DNA from: Sinonovacula constricta
Taxonomy: Eukaryota; Mollusca; Bivalvia; Cardiida; Solecurtidae
Length of the DNA stretch: 64,000 bases
Assembly (NCBI GenBank): GCA_007844125.1
Contig: CM017555.1
Location: 22,589,669-22,653,668, forward strand
Direction: 5' to 3'
The first letter of the stretch is position 1. The number at the start of each line of letters is the position of its first letter. Of the stretch, positions 29,256 to 42,144 are shown one piece after another. The translations under genes were made by a program, and so were the position numbers. The notes below the pieces were generated by a model. The model did no database searches. It was given only the letters and a program-made list of their open reading frames with translations, and was not told where the DNA came from.

Positions 29256-30700
29256 CACATTGTCAACAAATGAAACAAGACGTGTGATACGTTCGTGCAA
29301 AGGGAGCTGTATTATTCACAGTCAATTCCCGTCCACACCCGTTATCGTCCAGCTCTCCCCCGGCGACTCTCCCGTTTCGGTAGAAAGTTTGTTTTTAAGC
29401 CACTATGAATGGGTTACAATGACGGACAAAAATGCACATCAAATCTACAATGATGTCATTAAAATGTCTTCTCAAATCGAACATCAAAAAGCCTTTTATC
29501 GTGAACTAGCCAAAGTAGAATATACTAATTGTCTTACATCTGACTCATCTTCATATGTAGTTGACCTCGAGAAAAAGGATAAAGTTCAATCATAGGATGG
29601 CTGAAGACGTCTACATCATAGTGTCCGTGCTAGACGGTGGTCCCTTTGATGATGTAAAATGCTTTCTAAGCGCTGAGGAACCCAAACTACGTCTCAGTTG
29701 AACCAAGGACGTGAGCCCAGTATGTTTATGTTCAAACAAGTGATATCAGGCTTACAAAGCGACATACAAATGCTGAAAGAAGAAGAGCATTCACTAGAGG
29801 AAGATCTTGTGAAAATATTAATATACTTAAAAAGGAAGTCGACTTTATCAACAGTGAGAAGAGCCAGCAACTAAATGCTCTTAGAACAAGACATTGACAA
29901 ATCCTGGACGAGAGAAGTTTCTGTCTAGCGAATATTCGGTATAATGTCAAAGCAATGCAAACTGATCTCACTTCAGCCAATGACACACCATATCACTTTG
30001 CGATAAAATCGTAAAACAAATTTAAATTGCTAGATAAAAGAGTTTCTAAGCTAGATCTTAAATTCAGGATGCTCGACCAAAATGATAATTAATCGCACCA
30101 CTAGCCGACCATCTCGACAATTTGAAGTACCAATAAATTATCTACACAGCACGGATCCATGCGCCCGAACTACGAAATTTGAGCAACTGCAGTAAAATCA
30201 ACCTTACCAACGAGGGTGACCATGTGAGAGATTCGAACCCGCATGTCACGGATCACGTGGCAGAGACCTCAATACCGACACCACAATACAGTGATGAGAT
30301 TTCACGGCCCACTGCACACAGAGAGAACACTGTACCAGTGCCAAGTATAATACCTGTGCGTATCTCGGGATCTCCGGAAGGCCAGCAAAAGATTCCTCTG
30401 AAACAGCCAACAGGCCATCTTCCGCCAACCAACCCAGGGAAAAGAAATAAACGTTACTTTGTAGGGGGCTTTTTAGTAAATTAATGAAACTATTATTTTG
30501 TCGTATGCCAAGAAGAGGGGTGTCAAGCTGTCCAGGGTGACAAATTTTCTAACCAGGCGGCTTGAAAACAGCCATAATGTACGCGTGAACGCAGAACCGG
30601 AGACCGGCGACATTATGCTGAACACCGATTTCTGGCCACCAGGCGTCCCGTGCGAGGAATAGGTGGCCACACAGTCAGACATTGACAATTACCGATACAA
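29256..30700 (+). pseudogene. ORF1 remnant of a non-LTR retrotransposon
   Basis: Broken plus-strand frames run in the order expected for a LINE ORF1. An N-terminal part (29,260-29,595) is followed, after frame shifts, by a charged heptad-rich stretch (about 29,720-30,090; for example NINILKKEVDFINSEKSQQ) that looks like a coiled coil. Then comes a Pro/Thr-rich linker (30,179-30,440) and a segment with RVTNFLTRRLENSHNVRVNA followed by DIMLNTDFWPPGV (about 30,510-30,660). The last part resembles the C-terminal nucleic-acid-binding domain of invertebrate LINE ORF1 proteins. At least four frame breaks and several stops, including TAG at about 30,660. It lies directly upstream of an ORF2 remnant on the same strand. 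Confidence 0.6.
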
Positions 30701-30949
30701 ACAATCGTCGTTTCGACAACAATAACGTGACCACAAATAATTCATTATTTTAATTATAATATAATATTTTAACTTTAATATCAGTAAAATTACATTTTGT
30801 TTACGCCTTAATGAGCCTTGTCCAGTCACATCTTAACCCTGATTGGCTTATATGTTAACACCAATTACAAGTACATTTTTATTTTTATTAAATGCCAGTT
30901 ATCAATGTTATTTGTAAATGGAATGCAAATGGAATAATGTCAATTTATT

Positions 30950-33940
30950 TAAGTAATTTGCTAAGCTTTTATTGTAGTGATATCTGTGGTGTGTCAGAAA
31001 ACTGATTTAACGAAACCAGTGTGGGTTTTTTTCCTAAATAGCGTGCATAGAGATTACACGTCAACTCCACAGTTCACAATAGACATGTGACTTGGGGAGG
31101 GGTGGCAATTTTCTGGGAAAAGAAGTGATTCTCTTGCATTACTCCAATTGAGTTAGATATCGATTGTGCTATTGGGATATAATCAGAGCTCAGTAGAGAT
31201 AACTATATGTATATCATACAGGTGTATATGCCTTGCATTAATCGTTCTGTAGTCAAATACCAGGAACATTTATCAGTATTACAAGACAGTATATCCACTT
31301 TGTTATCTAGGGAGCGGTTAATCATAATGGGAAATTTAAATTCGCTCCTACAAAGCAATTCGTTCATAATAGCAAATGACAAAAGAAGCACTTGTACAAA
31401 TTTGTGTCTTACGATGATCGATATAAATCAATGATTTATTGCGTTTAGTCTGCTCCACAGACAAGTAGCATACATAAACAATATAAATGCACAGATTGAC
31501 CAAGAGGCATGTCGGGCTATTCCTGAAGTTTTTCAACAGAGGAAATGCATTCATATAAAAGCTGACAATGAGTTCAACTTGAACAGGACAATTATTACGT
31601 ATAGCGAAGAGATAACCAATGCATGGGAACAATACTTCAAAAGTCTTTGAAGTGACATTCATCACTTGTCTGAAGATACAGTATTTTATGTGAATGTTAC
31701 TTCTGAAACAAATAATTTTAATTAAATTAAAACACTTAAATGTGATGACGAAAAATTATTGAAACACATTTTTTATTGTCTCAAAGAGTTAAAAGGTGGG
31801 GAAATGTGTGTTCTAAAAGGCGTATACAATGAACATCCTATTAATGGATGCGATGGACTAATGGATGTTCTAGTTACGTTTATCATGTATAACGCTGCAT
31901 ATATTCCTCTGGAATTGAAATGTGGTTACAAAATCGCCATATTTAAAGGTTGCAAGAAACGTAACGACAGTCTTACAAACTGTCGAGCAACAACATTTCC
32001 TTCTTTCATATATAAACTATATGAGAGAATACTATTAAAGCGACTCCAGTCTCATCTCAATAAATATATTAACCCCCTTCAGGGTGGCTTCCAACTAAGT
32101 ATTGGCTGTAATATGTGGCATAATTAGTTCAAGAACGTGAACAGTTCTGTGTTGAAAATAAAAATACCCATCCGATATCATGCCCTGATAAGACAGTTTA
32201 AGTCAGCCATCTTTGAAGGCAGAAGCTAATACAGGCCTAAATCTGGAAATATGTGCTGTACCACTGTGTTTTTATTTTCAGTCTATTTTACTACATTTAT
32301 ATCATATTTAAAAGATTTTATGAAGTATTTTAAATATTAAAACTATATTTTGATTGTTTAAAAGGTAAAAGATACAACCAAAAATACACTATTCATTTTG
32401 TTTAAGGATGAACCAATGATTTTATTAACTTCTGTTTATTAATTCTTTTTGCATTTATCAAATTAAAAATATTATGTTCTAAAAATATGAATATCAAGAG
32501 CTTTCCAATGGTGTATAGCTTATTTTTTGGAACACAAGGGAAGAAAATACAAGAAATAAAATGTACGCTTCTATACAATTCATCTGTAAATCCATGAAAG
32601 ATGTCTGCTAAGATAAGGGATCTTCGCTGATGTGGAAACTATCTATTGTCACCATGCACTCTGATACGCATACATGTAGCTGTGTGTTTATTTACGGTTG
32701 TAAGTCAGACTGGTTCCCTCTACTGCAGGGTACAAGACAAGGGGTTTGTTGTCCCCATTCCTTTACCTCATCTTCATAAACGACCCAATAATAGAACTAA
32801 CGGCAGTGGCCGGGGCTTTTTCGATGGACAATATAAGTACACGCGCACCAACAGTCACTAATGACTTGCTGTTGTTATCGCTATCCATAACTGGCCTACA
32901 AACCTTGCCTACCACAACAAGTACGTCTGTAGAAGGCGAATATGATTCTTCAAAATGAGCAATTATTGTCTTTAACGAAAGTAAAAAAAAACATCATTAA
33001 AGGCACGGCGCATATTTACATTGGGGAACAGTGGGATACAAAAAGTGTCTGAACACAAACACAGGAGTTTTAACCACCCCAAGGTATCTTAAACATAAAC
33101 GTATTCTGATCCATCACTCTAATATAAGGAAAACATTTTTTTACCAGTTTAACTGTACATTTCATGACAATGGTCTTAATCCGGCGACGTGGACAACAAT
33201 TTATAACCATGTTGTGCTGTCGAGGGCAGTATACGGCGTTGTACTTGTATACGACCTTAATCAAAATGAAATAAAAAATCTCGAGCGCTCAGCGACTTTG
33301 CATTTACTCATTTCATGGCCTTCTTGTCAGAACAAGAACACGTATTGCAAGTCTTGCGGGCTGCTTACCAGTGGAAACAGAAATCGAGTTATGTAAATTT
33401 ACCTTGTTGGGTCAATTATATCGTCTTAGTAACAAAGTTACAGTTAGGAAAGTGTTCGTATACATATGGTTTCATTTTCCATTTTTTTGGATACACAGAC
33501 TAGTTACTGCCATGATACAACACAAAAAAAATGCAAAAATACTCACTTGAACACATTTTAATTCGTACCTTAGCACATGTCAATTTCCAAGCAGGCGACA
33601 GTGGAAAAGTACAATTAAAACGAATTTGGAATAACGTTACTTTAACACTGGCGGAGAGAAATCAAATCACATGACTTGGTTCGATTTAGACATGTCCATA
33701 ATTTCTTTGGGTTATCACATATCTTGAAATACGCTTCTTGCCACTTTCGCCTGGTGAAAGGATGTAAAACTATACCTAAGTTATTAACATATACCTCAAG
33801 GTTCAGTGAATCAAGTGTAAAATGTTCACACCCTATCGGCAATGTTTGCCCACAGATTGCGCGACATAAGATTCGGTGTTACACCGGATTAATCGTTGAA
33901 GACGTATTCGGATATAATATAGCACAGTCCTAAAATGCGT
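30950..33940 (+). pseudogene. ORF2 remnant: APE endonuclease and reverse transcriptase
   Basis: Plus-strand fragments in the expected order. The endonuclease spans about 30,950-31,440 (ICGVSE, GVAIFW in one frame, IIQVYMPC, then IIMGNLNS, where the usual acidic residue of MGDxNS is replaced by Asn). RT fingers lie at 31,759-32,127 (YERILLKRLQSHL, PLQGGFQ), the palm at about 32,640-32,960 (WFPLLQGTRQG, LSPFLYLIFIND) and a C-terminal part at 33,031-33,400. The catalytic box corresponds to VTNDLLLL at about 32,855, with Asn in place of one catalytic Asp. Frame shifts, stops and the two substitutions show that this copy is dead. Roughly 480 bases at 32,140-32,620 do not fit the RT and replace part of it. 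Confidence 0.7.
32140..32620. other. Foreign AT-rich segment inside the RT remnant
   Basis: RT-like reading stops after PLQGGFQ at about 32,100-32,140 and resumes with the palm near 32,630. The sequence between is AT-rich with no RT motif, although the region normally encoding the first catalytic Asp should be here. Either an insertion with a compensating deletion or complete decay is possible; no element ends could be defined. Confidence 0.4.
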
Positions 33941-34615
33941 GACGTCACTCCTTTGTAAACACGCTATTAGGTGTTTATAGCTTCATACGACTGATTTCTC
34001 TGTGTTAGATTTAGTCATATCCATAGAGCTTGTCTTCATTACTGTGCGTGCTGATCAAGCACACAGCTGCCTTGCTGATTCACAGTTCATTTTTAATAAT
34101 TAAATATTTTCTATCTCTTCGTATTTAAGAGCATTCACGTAATGATGCTGCTTCTTGTGTTGTAAAGATTGTTATAATAGAATACCCTGTCCTCTTGTTT
34201 ATTGAAATCATGCTTGTGAAGTTCATCCTTCCAAATGTATAACTCTTGCTTTGGTATCTCCAAGAGCATAAAAAATCAGAACTGGTATTACCGTCATTGT
34301 CAACATTCTAGTTCTCCGCTTCGTCATCATCCCCATCCTCATCCTCATCATCATCATCACCAGATGCAGCAGCATCGGTAGCAGAAGCAGCACAGCAACA
34401 ACATCATCACCATTTCCTCCTCACCGCCATCTCTACCACCATATATGTCGGAAAATTACATGTTGAATAATCGCTTATCTCAATATGATATGTGATTTGC
34501 GTACCAGTGAATATGACTGTATGCTATTTGTTCTTTGTCGTTGTTTTATGCCATCACCGTATTGTATTATACATATCCTTGCTCTCCCTTGATGGAAGAA
34601 AATAAAGCTTATATA
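33941..34615 (+). other. Probable 3' untranslated region of the plus-strand LINE
   Basis: Non-coding sequence that ends in TCTCCCTTGATGGAAGAAAATAAAG at about 34,583-34,607, a form I associate with the 3' end of invertebrate LINEs. It includes an imperfect CAT/CAG-rich stretch at 34,320-34,440 (CATCATC, CAGCAGCAT). A palindromic TGACGTCA lies at 33,940-33,947. The true 3' end is uncertain. Confidence 0.4.
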
Positions 34616-34984
34616 TTAATTTAAAAAGGCAAGCCAATGAAAAATCCCCTGATACTTTTGTCAAAGCAGCCTAGGTTGAATATAGACTCTTCTCAATGTC
34701 AAAAAATGAATCAACCTCAGTTTGAGCACAATGAAATGAGCGATTACTTCTTAAAAATATATAAATATAAAAAGATCAAACATATTTATATTTATTTATT
34801 TAGATTTATAGTTATATATACACACATCTTTATCAGTAACTGACTGACAAAGCAGGAATCTTTATCGAGATATTAGAGTCTACGTTTTGAATCACACTAA
34901 AGGCAAGTGTTTTATTTTGTCTTTTTTAGCAATACTTCACAGGCTCATGAAAAAGAGTAAAACAGCGTAAATAACTTTAAAGGT
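34616..34984. other. Spacer between LINE and duplication copy A
   Basis: AT-rich, no feature recognised. Confidence 0.4.
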
Positions 34985-36004
34985 TTGTTTTATTTCAAGC
35001 TTTTTATGATAAAGCCTCGCAAGGGTGGCTAAAATTTAGTGTATTTAATACACATCAGGTGAGAATATACCAATTGTAGAACATACAAGTTATAAGTCTA
35101 TATGTTATACATATGTTCTTACCGTATCTTTAAAGTTAATTTTGGTGTCTTTTTTATATGTCCACGTAAAGTACATCCCTTTTCCATTTGGTTATTTACA
35201 CCTCAGACCATTTTAAAGACCATTATTATATTTCCACTCATCTATCATTTTAACAACTACGCTACAAGCATTTGTATCTCTATAGCAACAGATTACTTAA
35301 AGCTGTGAACATTTTCATGATCGTGCGCTGACATTTGGAGTTTTTGTTATTAATTGGATGCTCTTTGTGCAACCGTCTTTTCGTGGAATATTATAAACAA
35401 GAATAAAGATGCCGGTGTTAATGCACAAAACTGTATTTTATTGTTAGTTTAGTCACAAAAGTGAAGACGTGTTTCAAAATAAAATTATCAATGCATTAAA
35501 TTTATTGATTGAAAAGCGCAGAAAGTAAGATAGAACACAATTGTAAAATTAATTCTTTTGCTCTGTTCCTTTCATTGAATAAAAAAGTAAGTAAGTATAA
35601 AGATTTATTTCTTATGTAATGTTAGAAACCCTCAGTACACCGATATTAAATAATGATAGGTCGGGTCATGACTCGAACTATTGGGAGATAATACAGGACT
35701 TGTTAATGAAACAATATAACGAGAAATTCTCATTCGTTTCGATGTATCGATGATTGATGGCCATAGTTAAAATTCGTCCTGATTTTGTAAAAGACTTCAT
35801 TACTTAATCATGACAGTTACGTCATACATTCCAGATGAATCCAGATGACAGAATTAATTTAAGCATGGCTGTTTCTGATGACGAGCATACATATTCTGAA
35901 TACTATTATAATCAAGTTTCGTGTTTCTAATCCCGCTGTATTGGCTATTATTCGATATTCTTATTTAATACCAATCAGTTCTTTTGACAAATGCCATAGT
36001 GAAC

Positions 36005-36198
36005 TTTAACGTTAAAAAAAATAAAAAATATGTCTGTGGCAATAATGTTTTTACTGTTTGTGATTAAGCGTTTATGAAATGTGTATTTCTCACATGATTT
36101 CACATTGTATACACATTGTTTTACCATGTTTGTTGACGAGAAACTATTGTAGTTAAAGTCAATAAAGTTCTGTTCTGTTCTGTTCTGTTCTGTTAATA
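36005..36198 (+). mobile_element. Small retroposon with (TTCTG)n tail, private to copy A
   Basis: The alignment between copies A and B is interrupted here: A continues after GAACTTTAACGTTAAA with about 190 bases that B lacks, ending in AATAAAGTTCTGTTCTGTTC and more TTCTG repeats. An AATAAA followed by a short tandem tail is typical of LINE- or SINE-derived 3' ends. It was therefore inserted after A and B separated, or lost precisely from B. Confidence 0.5.
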
Positions 36199-37210
36199 GG
36201 TATTGTTAATTTACAAATAATGATTTACAATTTTAAAGAAAATGAGGTATGTCCTCTGAAAAAAAATTGACCAAAGCCAAATACTGTTATTCAGAGCTAA
36301 TTTGTTCTGCATATTTTAATCGATGTAAAACGAAAAGCAAACTCGCATTGTTGAAACGCCGCAGCAGAAAACAATAGCATAATGTTAACATTAATATATG
36401 TTTCAACTAGATGTAAATTGATTATTAATGAATTGCGAAGTTATAAGTGAACACTCCTCTAGCGTCAGGCTAGTCCGTGACGTACCAATCAAAGGGCGAT
36501 ATTTACCAACACTCCCAGCGTAAGGGGGATCAACACAAACTATTTTGACGTCAATTCATACACATGTGACTACTTTTCTGAAGCAGCGAATACTACAGTG
36601 CTTCACCTGTACAAACTTTACTACAGTGATGAATTTTTAAACTTTAAGGAACAGAGAACTAAATGTATAAATTCTAAACTGTTTAGAAAATCTTTAAGAC
36701 TTAATGGCATTTGAGCATTAATGGCATAACTTCAAACCAATAAACTCAGAGACAATAATAAAACAAAACAATACTGTACTGAATGTGTTAAAAGTTGTTT
36801 ATTGGTCTGCATTGAGACTTAATCACAAATCTGCTTCTTTAGCGTTTTTCTTAAAAGATTTAGCAGAAATAGATCAGAGAGAAAAACTTCCAGAAATAGA
36901 AACATACATTATACGAAATGAGTCAATAAACATAAAAGTGTAAAACATGTAAAATGTTACCAACTGAGGTTAAGTTTAATCCTTTAAACCAATATGTTCA
37001 ATGTTAACACATTTCTCCTTAAAGAATGTTTCAAAGCCTTTATTGATGTCGTATTTTTTAAAATTTAGTGACACGAATTAAAAATTACCAGAATGGCCGT
37101 ACTGGTTTTACTTAATCGTCAACAAATTATTGACATTATTATTTTTTACAAGTTCCCTATGTGTAGAAATTATTATAGCCTAACGCTTAATCTCGACAAA
37201 GTATGCGATG

Positions 37211-37440
37211 TAAATTATGTAAAGGAAAAAGTTCGATGAAACATCGGATTAAATGACAACATTCACAATCAATGAAATACGATACAAAACAATCTGCTTT
37301 ATGCCTCTATTAAACGTCTGTACTTAGAACTCATTAGTGTATATTGTCAAGACACGGAACACGCGATCTGGTTCCGGTTTGATTCTCGATTGTTAATGAA
37401 AACAGCCTAGTATTTTAGATAGAATCATACGGAACTAATA
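37211..37440. other. Conserved non-coding block, copy A
   Basis: About 230 bases preserved far better than flanking DNA between copies A, B (42,980-43,210) and C (56,275-56,506). Starting at TTCGATGAAACATCGG (37,232), more than 50 consecutive bases are identical in all three copies as read by eye. The core carries a perfect short hairpin CGATG-AAA-CATCG and, overlapping its end, GGATTA, the complement of a K50 homeodomain (Otx/Pitx-type) site. A further identical run, ATTAAACGTCTGTACTTAG, follows about 80 bases on. No open frame runs through it. It could be a cis-regulatory element, a small RNA gene or an exon of a non-coding RNA; the sequence alone does not decide. Confidence 0.55.
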
Positions 37441-37880
37441 CCCCTTGTAGATTTTAAATGGAGAAAGAAAAACAATCTAGGAAAATGTACTTTCTAAAGA
37501 AAATATTCTCCAAAAGCATATATGTTTTACAAGAAAGTTGAATAGAATTTAACGGGTTTCATTTCAAGGTGACTCAACACTAATTTAAAGGTAAGAGTCG
37601 GACACTTTTTAATTTATTCTAATTTTGTTAAACGAAAAAAAGTTAAACACTAAATTATATGTTAAAATATTGTCCTTCAAAAGATTATGTTGCCTTTAGG
37701 TTCTGAGAAATAAACGAGTCACGATACTATTGCTTTTATGCAGAGATATTATCAGTAAGTAGCTTCCTCCCATCTTTAAAGTCTGCATATACAATAAATA
37801 AACCACCATGAATTCATCACCAAGCTGAAGCCTTGTGAAAATGTAAATTCCTCAGTTTTCTCTGCTGACATACATTTTGA

Positions 37881-37888
37881 TGACGTCA
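37881..37888. promoter_or_regulatory. Palindromic CRE-type site TGACGTCA
   Basis: Full cAMP-response-element palindrome, one of eight in the window (also 16,864, 17,237, 18,970, 33,940, 36,546, 53,792 and 63,256). Function is not shown; see findings. Confidence 0.3.
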
Positions 37889-38436
37889 TCATGACTTGTC
37901 GTCATGGCGTTATATTTCTTTTGGCGACAAAAGGTTACTCTAGTCTTGCATTTTGTGTTGCTGTAGTTCCGTAAATATACATGACAAGTTTACTTTCATA
38001 GGAAAATAAAGCGGAAGAATACATTTCATTTAAGATTGGAAAGACAAAGAGAAATCAAAACTTAAAATGACTTAAAGTACAATGTCACCATTCTATGATA
38101 TAAAAGAAAACAATAAGTCACTAAGTAGTTTACCTTCTCCTTATTGGTAACTAAATGTTTGTCTTTAAAATAAATGAAAACAGATACAGAGTACTATATT
38201 TTTCTTCCGTTCGTTCGCAAATAATCGTAGTATGGATTTAAATGATAAAGATAAAAATTACAATAATTATCATTAAAATAATAAGAAGAAAAATGATTAT
38301 ACGTATAAACATAAGTATAAGCATAATATGTATAATAATAGAGGTGGTTAATCTTTAATAAAATATATCAAATGTAAATGTCAAAGTATTACTTGTATTT
38401 TTCTGTTCTTTAACACAATTAGAGAGAAAATAATTA

Positions 38437-38592
38437 TGATGATGACGATGATGATGATGATGATCTTAATGATGGTGCTGCTGCTGCTGATGATGATGAC
38501 GATAATGATGATGAGGAGGAGAAGGAGGATAATTATTATTATTAGTAGTAATAGTAGTAGTAGTAATAGTAGTAGAAGTAGTAGTAGTAGTG

Positions 38593-38629
<37 letters not shown>

Positions 38630-38633
38630 CAGC

Positions 38634-38700
<67 letters not shown>

Positions 38701-38705
38701 ATAAT
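38437..38705. repeat. Compound triplet microsatellite (GAT)n(GGA)n(TAG)n, copy A
   Basis: GAT/GCT triplets, then GAGGAG, TTA and a long TAG run (about 38,545-38,700) with a few interruptions (TGG, CAGCAG). Poly-Ser, poly-Thr and poly-Leu open frames on both strands are artefacts. At the corresponding places copies B and C carry only ATA/TTA runs, so this array expanded in A alone. Confidence 0.9.
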
Positions 38706-38864
38706 AAGTGAATTTTCGTAATTGACACTCCCTGGCATAATTGATACAATCAACGCAACTGTCGTCAATAAAATCTTGGAGAACCCTTACACCATCAAGA
38801 CAAGTGGTACTTTACGTCATGCTAGAGATGATAAATGGAGAGATTTGTCCAGCAATCATTATCA

Positions 38865-39065
38865 TCGGTCTTGACATCGTAAATATGGACAGAGTGCTGT
38901 GTGCACTTAATAGCCGTAGCTGGCCGATTAGGGTAGCCGATCTGTTGCCATCACTGCGTGGGCTCGCATCCCGGTCAGAACTTTGAGGGATAATCTCCCA
39001 GCTGGCATGTGGTGCGCCGATAGCCACACGTGAATGCACGAATAAGCACAGTCTATTTATTGCCC
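38865..39065 (+). mobile_element. tRNA-derived SINE, copy A orthologue
   Basis: The head contains TGTGCACTTAATAGCCG, a weak A box (GATTAGGGTAGCCG) and a B-box-like GGGCTCGCATCCC (about 38,960-38,972). The same insertion occurs at the matching place in B (44,580-44,760) and C (57,915-58,095), so it predates both duplications. This copy is the most diverged. Confidence 0.6.
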
Positions 39066-42000
39066 GCACACATTTTCACCAAAACAAAAAGCCTAGTACC
39101 TTAAAGTTCGTTCGTGAAAACACTACTGAATTCACTAAAGCGGTGTCTATGATTTTTTATGTGAACACAGCGGTTTCACGCCTTAGATGTTACAAAGAAG
39201 CGATGTGAGTAATAACGAAAATCTTATTTTAGCCTATGTTTGTCAGAACAAACTGCGAAAAAATCGTTCCTAAAGTTTATTCTGCCCAAATCTATAACAA
39301 GCTTTATGCGGCTTATGATAAAATAGATGTCGACTTTAAAGCGGATTACCCGGATGATGATATAACATATCTTAAAATTGTGTTTTGTTTTTGTTACGGA
39401 ATAAACTAACTGTGCAGTTTGGCTCAAATACAAAGTGCCTGTGTGTAATATTTATGGCTGTCTGAGAGAAAAAGGCCGTAACTATTGGATACCACGTTTA
39501 ATCATTACTCTCTACACAAACGTGTATACACATGCTATAGATCTATTTATACGTGAATCTTTTGAAACTAATTAAACGGAACGAGGCCATGCGTTAAGGA
39601 GATAAATAGTAACTGTTATAAATGAAATCTTCCACAAAGTGCATTGAAGTGTTTTAAAAAGGCCAATTTAAATCGTAAAAGTTTAAAAATCAAAGCAACT
39701 GGCTCCGAAAATAAGTGTTTAAATTTTAATTTCTAGGAATAGCGAATAATTTTACAGTATTAAATAAAATCAAGCCTTCAAATTCATTTTGCATGTATCT
39801 ATATGGCTTCTTTGTACTTTGCTAATGTATAATTTAATGCATTTTCCCTATTGTAAGCAATCCTTGCACGCGGAAGTATTTTTGTTATCTGTTAATGAAG
39901 CCATGAAGTTAACAAATAGAAAGCTTTTACAGGAATGGGTTGAGCAAATAATGTAAGCGTTTATGAACATTAACCGGTGAAAACATGGATGCTTTGAGTT
40001 CGACCTTTCCATCGATATTGAGCTCCAGTCTTAAAATATATATTATATAATTAAAGTCATATTTTATAAGCGGTGCGAACAGTTTATTTGCACCATTATA
40101 ACTTATTCCCACAAAACACTTTAAAAGATTATAAATGCTTTTTCGTATATCTAACTGTTGTTGTTATATCTATCCCTAGCGCGAGATCTGTATGTGTGCA
40201 TCCTTATGCAATGGAATTAGTAAAAACAACTTATTTTTAAAGTTTTAATCATGAATGTGTGCCCGTTTAAGATGTTCTTAATAAAAATGAAAGAAATCAC
40301 ATACGGTTTAAAGTAGCACGCTATATGTGTGGAAACATATTCTGCGACACCAAATTACGAATGATTAATTGATGATTCTTGATTGATTGACATTCTAAAT
40401 ATTATTGATATTTCAATAATAATTAATAATTAAAGATATGTAGCGATACAAGCCGCTCTATCAACTAGTATTTAAGTTAAAATGTTTATGTACAGGTCTC
40501 CAATTAACGCCTGTGAGAAATAACTAGCAGCTCGGTACATTTGAAAAGAAATACAGATAGATGTGTTTAACAACAAAATATCTTCAGCATTATTAATCTT
40601 TGAAGTGACATAATTATATAAACCAATTAAAAGAACTTAATTTAATGGGAAGAAAAATTGAAACTTAGTTCAACTCATGGGTTAAATGTGACTTAAAAAG
40701 CTTTCAAATCACGAAAAATATTATTTTATTGCAAACATTTTATATTAAAGCCGCGGAAAGGTGACTTAATACACAATAAGTGGGAATTTACGGATTGCAG
40801 AAAACACAAGTTACAAGTTTATGAGTTATAAAATACCATTCTTTTATTTCCACTCTTATGCTACACTACAGTCGTCTGTACTTTTATGGAAACAGATCAT
40901 TCAAGCTGTGAAAATATTAAATGCAATGTCCATGATTGTGTGCTGACGTTTTGAGTTCTTGTCTTTAATCGTCTTGTAACTGTTAATTCACAGAACATTG
41001 TACGCAGAATAACTAACCGGAGATGATGCACATAACTGATTTTTCTTCATTTAGCATCGTTTTATATAATTGCAAGTTTGATAACAAAAAAAGAAGACAA
41101 ATGTCATATGAAAATAGACCGTGTTTACATATTCGCAAGCACATTAAACGAGTAACTATCGATATTTATTACCACCGATGTTAAAAACCTATTTCACCAA
41201 TATTAAATAATGCGAGGTTATGTCATTCTCAAAGTTACTAGGCTATAATCAAGACTGGGTTAATGAAACAATAAAACGCGAAACTCACATTCGTTTATAA
41301 TGCATCACTAATTGATGACCGTACAAACTATTCGTCTTAATTTTGTATGAATGACCTCATTAATAAATCATGACAGCTACTCCATGGTTTCTAGGTAAAA
41401 CTAGATGACAGTATTATATAAGTGTAGCTGATAACGTGCAGGAAATATTCTGAATAAGTTTTTCAGTAAGTGTCGTGTTTCTAAATCCGCTGTATTGGCC
41501 CTTGGACAGTCTTATTGAACACCAATCAGTGCTTTTGACAAACGCGTTAATGATCCTTAAAGATAATAGTTACAGTTAAATGATAATTTACAATTAAAAG
41601 AAAAAGAGATGTGTCCTCGGAACAAATAATTTGCCAAATACAGTCAATCAAAGTACATTTGGGTGAATGGAAGATAATGATTACTTTTATAGAGGATTAC
41701 TTATATTATGTATAAAAGAAACTACGGTGAACATGAAAAGAGCCAGTAGCTTTAATTATTACATTCTCTGAATAAAAGAAGCTATAGAGTTAATGATGTA
41801 CAAAGGAAGCTGCAAACCTTAGGATTTTAGACAATTACTGTCTTCAGCGCGAACACAATAATACAATCTTTACACTAATATGTCTAGCCTCTTTTAACTT
41901 GATTCAAACGTATCATTAATGAACTGCATATTTCTAACTTAACACTCCTCTTGCACAAGAATACGGTATCCAGACTCGCGTTGACGTAACGAGCACACCA

Positions 42001-42144
42001 GCGATAGTGAACTACATTCCAACCAAAAGGGAGGTGAACCGAAATTGGTTTTCGACCCTGATCATTGAAATGACAAAGTGTCGTTTAGTTTTAAAAAAAG
42101 GACGGTGTATCTAACACAAACAAAATATTTACGACAGTTAATCT

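Larger units (their letters stand above)
34985..40700 (+). repeat. Tandem segmental duplication, copy A (divergent)
   Basis: Collinear blocks match copy B: 35,030-35,340 with 40,780-40,965, 35,840-36,000 with 41,400-41,560, 36,340-36,480 with 41,840-41,980, 36,570-36,770 with 42,380-42,590, 37,211-37,440 with 42,980-43,210, 38,140-38,220 with 44,345-44,420, 38,880-38,975 with 44,590-44,680, 39,920-40,050 with 44,930-45,015, 40,180-40,400 with 46,590-46,800, and 40,460-40,640 with 47,465-47,690. Between these blocks the copies differ by many substitutions and indels. No protein-coding frame survives across the copies, so the duplicated unit looks non-coding. Confidence 0.8.

Noticed and set aside
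38381..38768. Poly-Leu, poly-Ser and poly-Thr open frames
   Set aside because: Translation of a TAG/GAT triplet microsatellite in three frames.
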